Positions 61,167-64,000 of a stretch of DNA of 64,000 nt are shown piece after piece. A program made the position numbers and the translations under genes. The stretch's first letter is position 1. Every line of letters begins with the position of its first letter. The stretch spans positions 5,732,711-5,796,710 of the forward strand of contig OZ018413.1 of assembly GCA_963969595.1 (NCBI GenBank), written 5' to 3'. Source of the stretch: Neckera pumila. Its lineage: Eukaryota > Streptophyta > Bryopsida > Hypnales > Neckeraceae. The notes beneath the pieces were generated by a model. It was not told where the DNA came from. It did no database searches and worked only from the letters and a program-made list of their open reading frames with translations.

Positions 61167-62785
61167 CACTAGAAGAAACTCGTGTCTTTTCAGACATGCT
61201 ATTTTGGACATGAGGGCATCCCCGGCGGTGTCCTGTCACGTCAGCGTAGATGTCACTTTTTTTGTGTCATGGCTAACACGCAAAAAACATCAAAAATCTG
61301 AGATAACATGGCCTGATGTTTTCATGTCAAGCTTTAGACATCGGGAGGGACATGGGTCCAGGGGCTCTTAAAATTCAGCCATATGGCTGCCACGTTAGCA
61401 CCATGTCAGCAATGGAGGCCATATGTGCATTTTTTTCATCCGGTCTATTGGTGACATGGCAGATGATGTGGAGCCTGACGTGTCCCCCTAAAAAAGTGAC
61501 ATGGCATTCACCAAAGCTAGTGTGGCACGCCTAGTCAGCATAGTTTTATGTCGTCCAGATGCTTTTTAAGACATTTTTTGGACGTCAAATTAGACGTCCA
61601 AATGTTTTTTGAGACGTCAACTTAGACATCCAGACATTTTTGTGATGTCAACTTAAACGTCCAAATATTTTGCAACGTCATTTTAGACGTCCGCATTCCA
61701 AACATGAACACCTCTTGAAATGTCCAATATGATTTAAATGAACAAAATCATATCACCTCAAATGTTCATATGATGCAATGCACTGTTTAATATGATGTTA
61801 ATGTAGACAACGACACATGTCATACACAACATACATATGCATTTTATAATATCCAATATAGCATACTATACATAACATCCCATACATAATACAATATACA
61901 ACATACACTATACACCATATATTATATATAATACGCCATATATAATACACCATATTTGGCAAATACATCACATGGCTTTGAAAACCATTTATTATGATAT
62001 AAATAGAGAAAACAAGACAAACCCTTTATACAAGTGGGATGCCAAGAGGTAAGAAAAACCATATGGGATATATAAAATGCATAAATTGTATTACAAATAG
62101 AAGTTGCATGGAGATGTCGTGGAGGACATGCAAGATGCAGTCATCTAACATGCAAACATCAACTATGACAGTCAAGCGTCCGCTCCAATAAATATCTATT
62201 TCAATGAATAGGCACTGAAGAGGACAGTCGCATGCAAGACAAAATGCACGATGTTTTTTGGGACGTCTATGTAGTTGTTTAAATGTCTAGGAAGACATCA
62301 AAAAAAAATAGTGCAGAGAAGGGGCTCCAGTAGGCCCCTATGCCCTCCTTCAATGCCACGTCAGCAAAGAGAACTGCCACGTCAATTCATTTCCATGCCA
62401 CGTCAGATGCATTTTTTTATTTTTTTTTTTATGGGCAGGCCGTTTGGCTGTCCTTCCCTATTTTTTTGAACTTGGATAGGTGTTTTACTGTTGACTGAAG
62501 TAATTCTCGCTGACTTACCCGCAATCAAAACTATAGACCTTGCTGACATGGCAATCCATGTTTTTTTTTACGTTGGAAAAAACGAATGCCTGTCACGGTT
62601 TGGTGTCTACTTTAACAAACTGCCCTTTAGAGCATCAGATTGTTTTCACCAAAATCAGCGCGTACTCTCTGCAACATCGACAGGAATCCCATACTTCAGG
62701 CCACTTTGCCGTAGACAATCTCGTGTCCTAAAAAACATCCACGTCAGAGCCAGGACACCAATAAAGACACGGCTTTCTTATAGTG
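61167..62785. mobile_element. Non-autonomous CACTA element, 1619 bp, complete
   Basis: The left end is CACTAGAAGAAACTCGTGTC. The right end, reverse-complemented, is CACTATAAGAAAGCCGTGTC, so the termini agree over about 20 bp with a few differences. ATA flanks both sides (61164-61166 and 62786-62788), the expected 3-bp duplication. Subterminal motifs GACGTCCAAAT/GACGTCA repeat about eight times at 61545-61690, and CCACGTCAG-like motifs near the right end. No transposase is encoded. The terminal start CACTAGAAGAAA is shared with the large element at 29050-43801, but the subterminal motifs differ, so another source may mobilise it. Confidence 0.9.
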
Positions 62786-64000
62786 ATAGTATGAATTAGA
62801 TGTAAAGTTTTGAAGTGACCAACCCCTAAAGCATTTGGTATTGTTGGGCAAATTATTTGGCCCGGAATATGGTGCTTTGAGGACCTATACAACGTGTGAT
62901 GGAATCAACCAATGGGCTACCTTGTAGTGGAAGGAGTTCACCACAACATGCCAATATTGTATAAAAGAAGGAATATGAGATACGCCTTTCAATTTTGAAT
63001 ATTTGTGACCTGAGGTGCACAAATGCAAGTTGCAACAACTTGGCCAACAAGGAAAAGGCCTAAATCCAAAGAAAAAAGTATAGAATATATTTTGGTTTCT
63101 ATTAGGTAGAGAGTTGGTGGAATTGAGACGGCTCAGAGTGCCCCACTTTTTATTGGTTTGTACAATCCTAAAGCAAAATCATGGATAACAAGGGATTATT
63201 TTTTCCCTAAATGAGTTGTGGTTGCTATTATTGTGGTTGCAAGTTAGGCCGTTTGGCAAGCAATATGGCATTTACCAAAGCCCAAAAGTCAGTCTATAAT
63301 GGAAATGAAATTGACATAAAAAGGTACAAATGACAAGGGCTTGAAATGTCAAGGCCATAAATTTTCATATTCTTTAACCCCTTAAAGACTACAAGGAACA
63401 CCTTCTCCAAATTTTAGGTCCAAATCTCAAAGTATGGAATTTGCAATCAGTACCCATACATCTCCTGTGAAAATCAAATACATTCATGACATAGTATTCG
63501 AAATTCAATATGCCCAACAAAATTAATCCTTAGAGAACCAAAACTGTCTTATTTACTACCGTTTTCTATAAATGCACATTTTCATGCATCCTAGCACCCC
63601 TCCCATGGCCTGAAATTTTTTCTAATGACTTACTGATGTTGGTGACTTCTCCAATAACAAAATACAGGTTATTATTATTATGATCCTTAAACCAATACTC
63701 AAGAATTTGTCTATTATCAAAGCTACCATTTATTGCATTCATTGGTATTGCAAACAGCCATCTTATAAAGTTGTGGTAGAGACGTTCTTACTTATGAGTT
63801 TGCAAAGGTTTTACAAATATGAATAATTATCAAAGCATAAATTGCAAAATTCTTATGGTATTTGATTCATTCAAAAGTAATAGTGTACATTTTAAGTTGC
63901 TTCAACACTTCTCAATTTTAACAAATCTTGAGCTTGTTTAATGTATTAAATTTTTATTTGAGAATTATTTTATGTTTGAATGAATGTATAAATGTATATG
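62786..64000. other. AT-rich sequence, nothing recognised
   Basis: No coding, RNA or repeat feature could be supported to the end of the window. Confidence 0.45.

Overview
This is a repeat-rich stretch of a plant nuclear genome. The evidence is GT-AG introns in coding exons, En/Spm (CACTA) and hAT transposons, a Ty3/gypsy remnant, and fragments of plant-type genes (P5CS, Argonaute, SPT6, glutaredoxin). I cannot name the species. The large, AT-rich, transposon-dominated intergenic space next to one compact GC-rich gene would fit a bryophyte, lycophyte, fern or gymnosperm, but that is a guess. No tRNA, rRNA or CRISPR array was seen.

Layout. 1-6.1 kb: a decayed hAT transposase gene (minus), split by a foldback insertion and flanked by GGCGACC-type repeats. 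6.75-10.09 kb: a 3.3-kb element with TG..CA ends and a 5-bp target duplication carrying one long ORF (minus). 10.8-12.4 kb: an unrecognised 528-codon ORF with in-frame stops. 13.9-14.9 kb: tandem repeats. About 15.3-21.3 kb: a CACTA-type TnpA gene (minus) with an FCP1/NIF-like phosphatase domain fused into it. 23.26-27.18 kb: a second copy of the TG..CA element (plus). 29.05-43.80 kb: a large CACTA element with matching termini. It has a TnpA gene (minus), a TNP2 transposase gene (plus), arrays of subterminal repeats, and fragments of at least three host genes (Argonaute, SPT6, glutaredoxin) between the two transposase genes. 43.84-45.78 kb: a P5CS pseudogene directly beside the element's right end. 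47.7-50.7 kb: an unknown exon pair and a truncated Ty3/gypsy element. 53.4-54.0 kb: a ~98-bp tandem repeat. 55.57-58.64 kb: the one apparently intact host gene, a four-exon ankyrin-repeat/GPCR-chaperone-domain protein (minus). 61.17-62.79 kb: a complete non-autonomous CACTA element with an ATA target duplication.

How the parts fit. TnpA-type proteins of En/Spm elements are understood to bind subterminal repeats, and the TNP2 (TnpD) protein to act at the ends. Both genes and the repeat arrays lie inside the 14.75-kb element, but the TNP2 frame is broken. The captured gene pieces keep exon-intron structure and share the TnpA orientation, as expected of gene capture at the DNA level. Nearly every nonsense codon that interrupts an otherwise continuous frame here can be derived from CAG, CGA or CAA by one C-to-T change, consistent with decay by cytosine methylation.

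Most promising points: the TnpA-FCP fusion, the multi-gene capture with a visible scar of transposon sequence at an Argonaute junction, and the paired ORF-bearing TG..CA elements that show no long terminal repeats.
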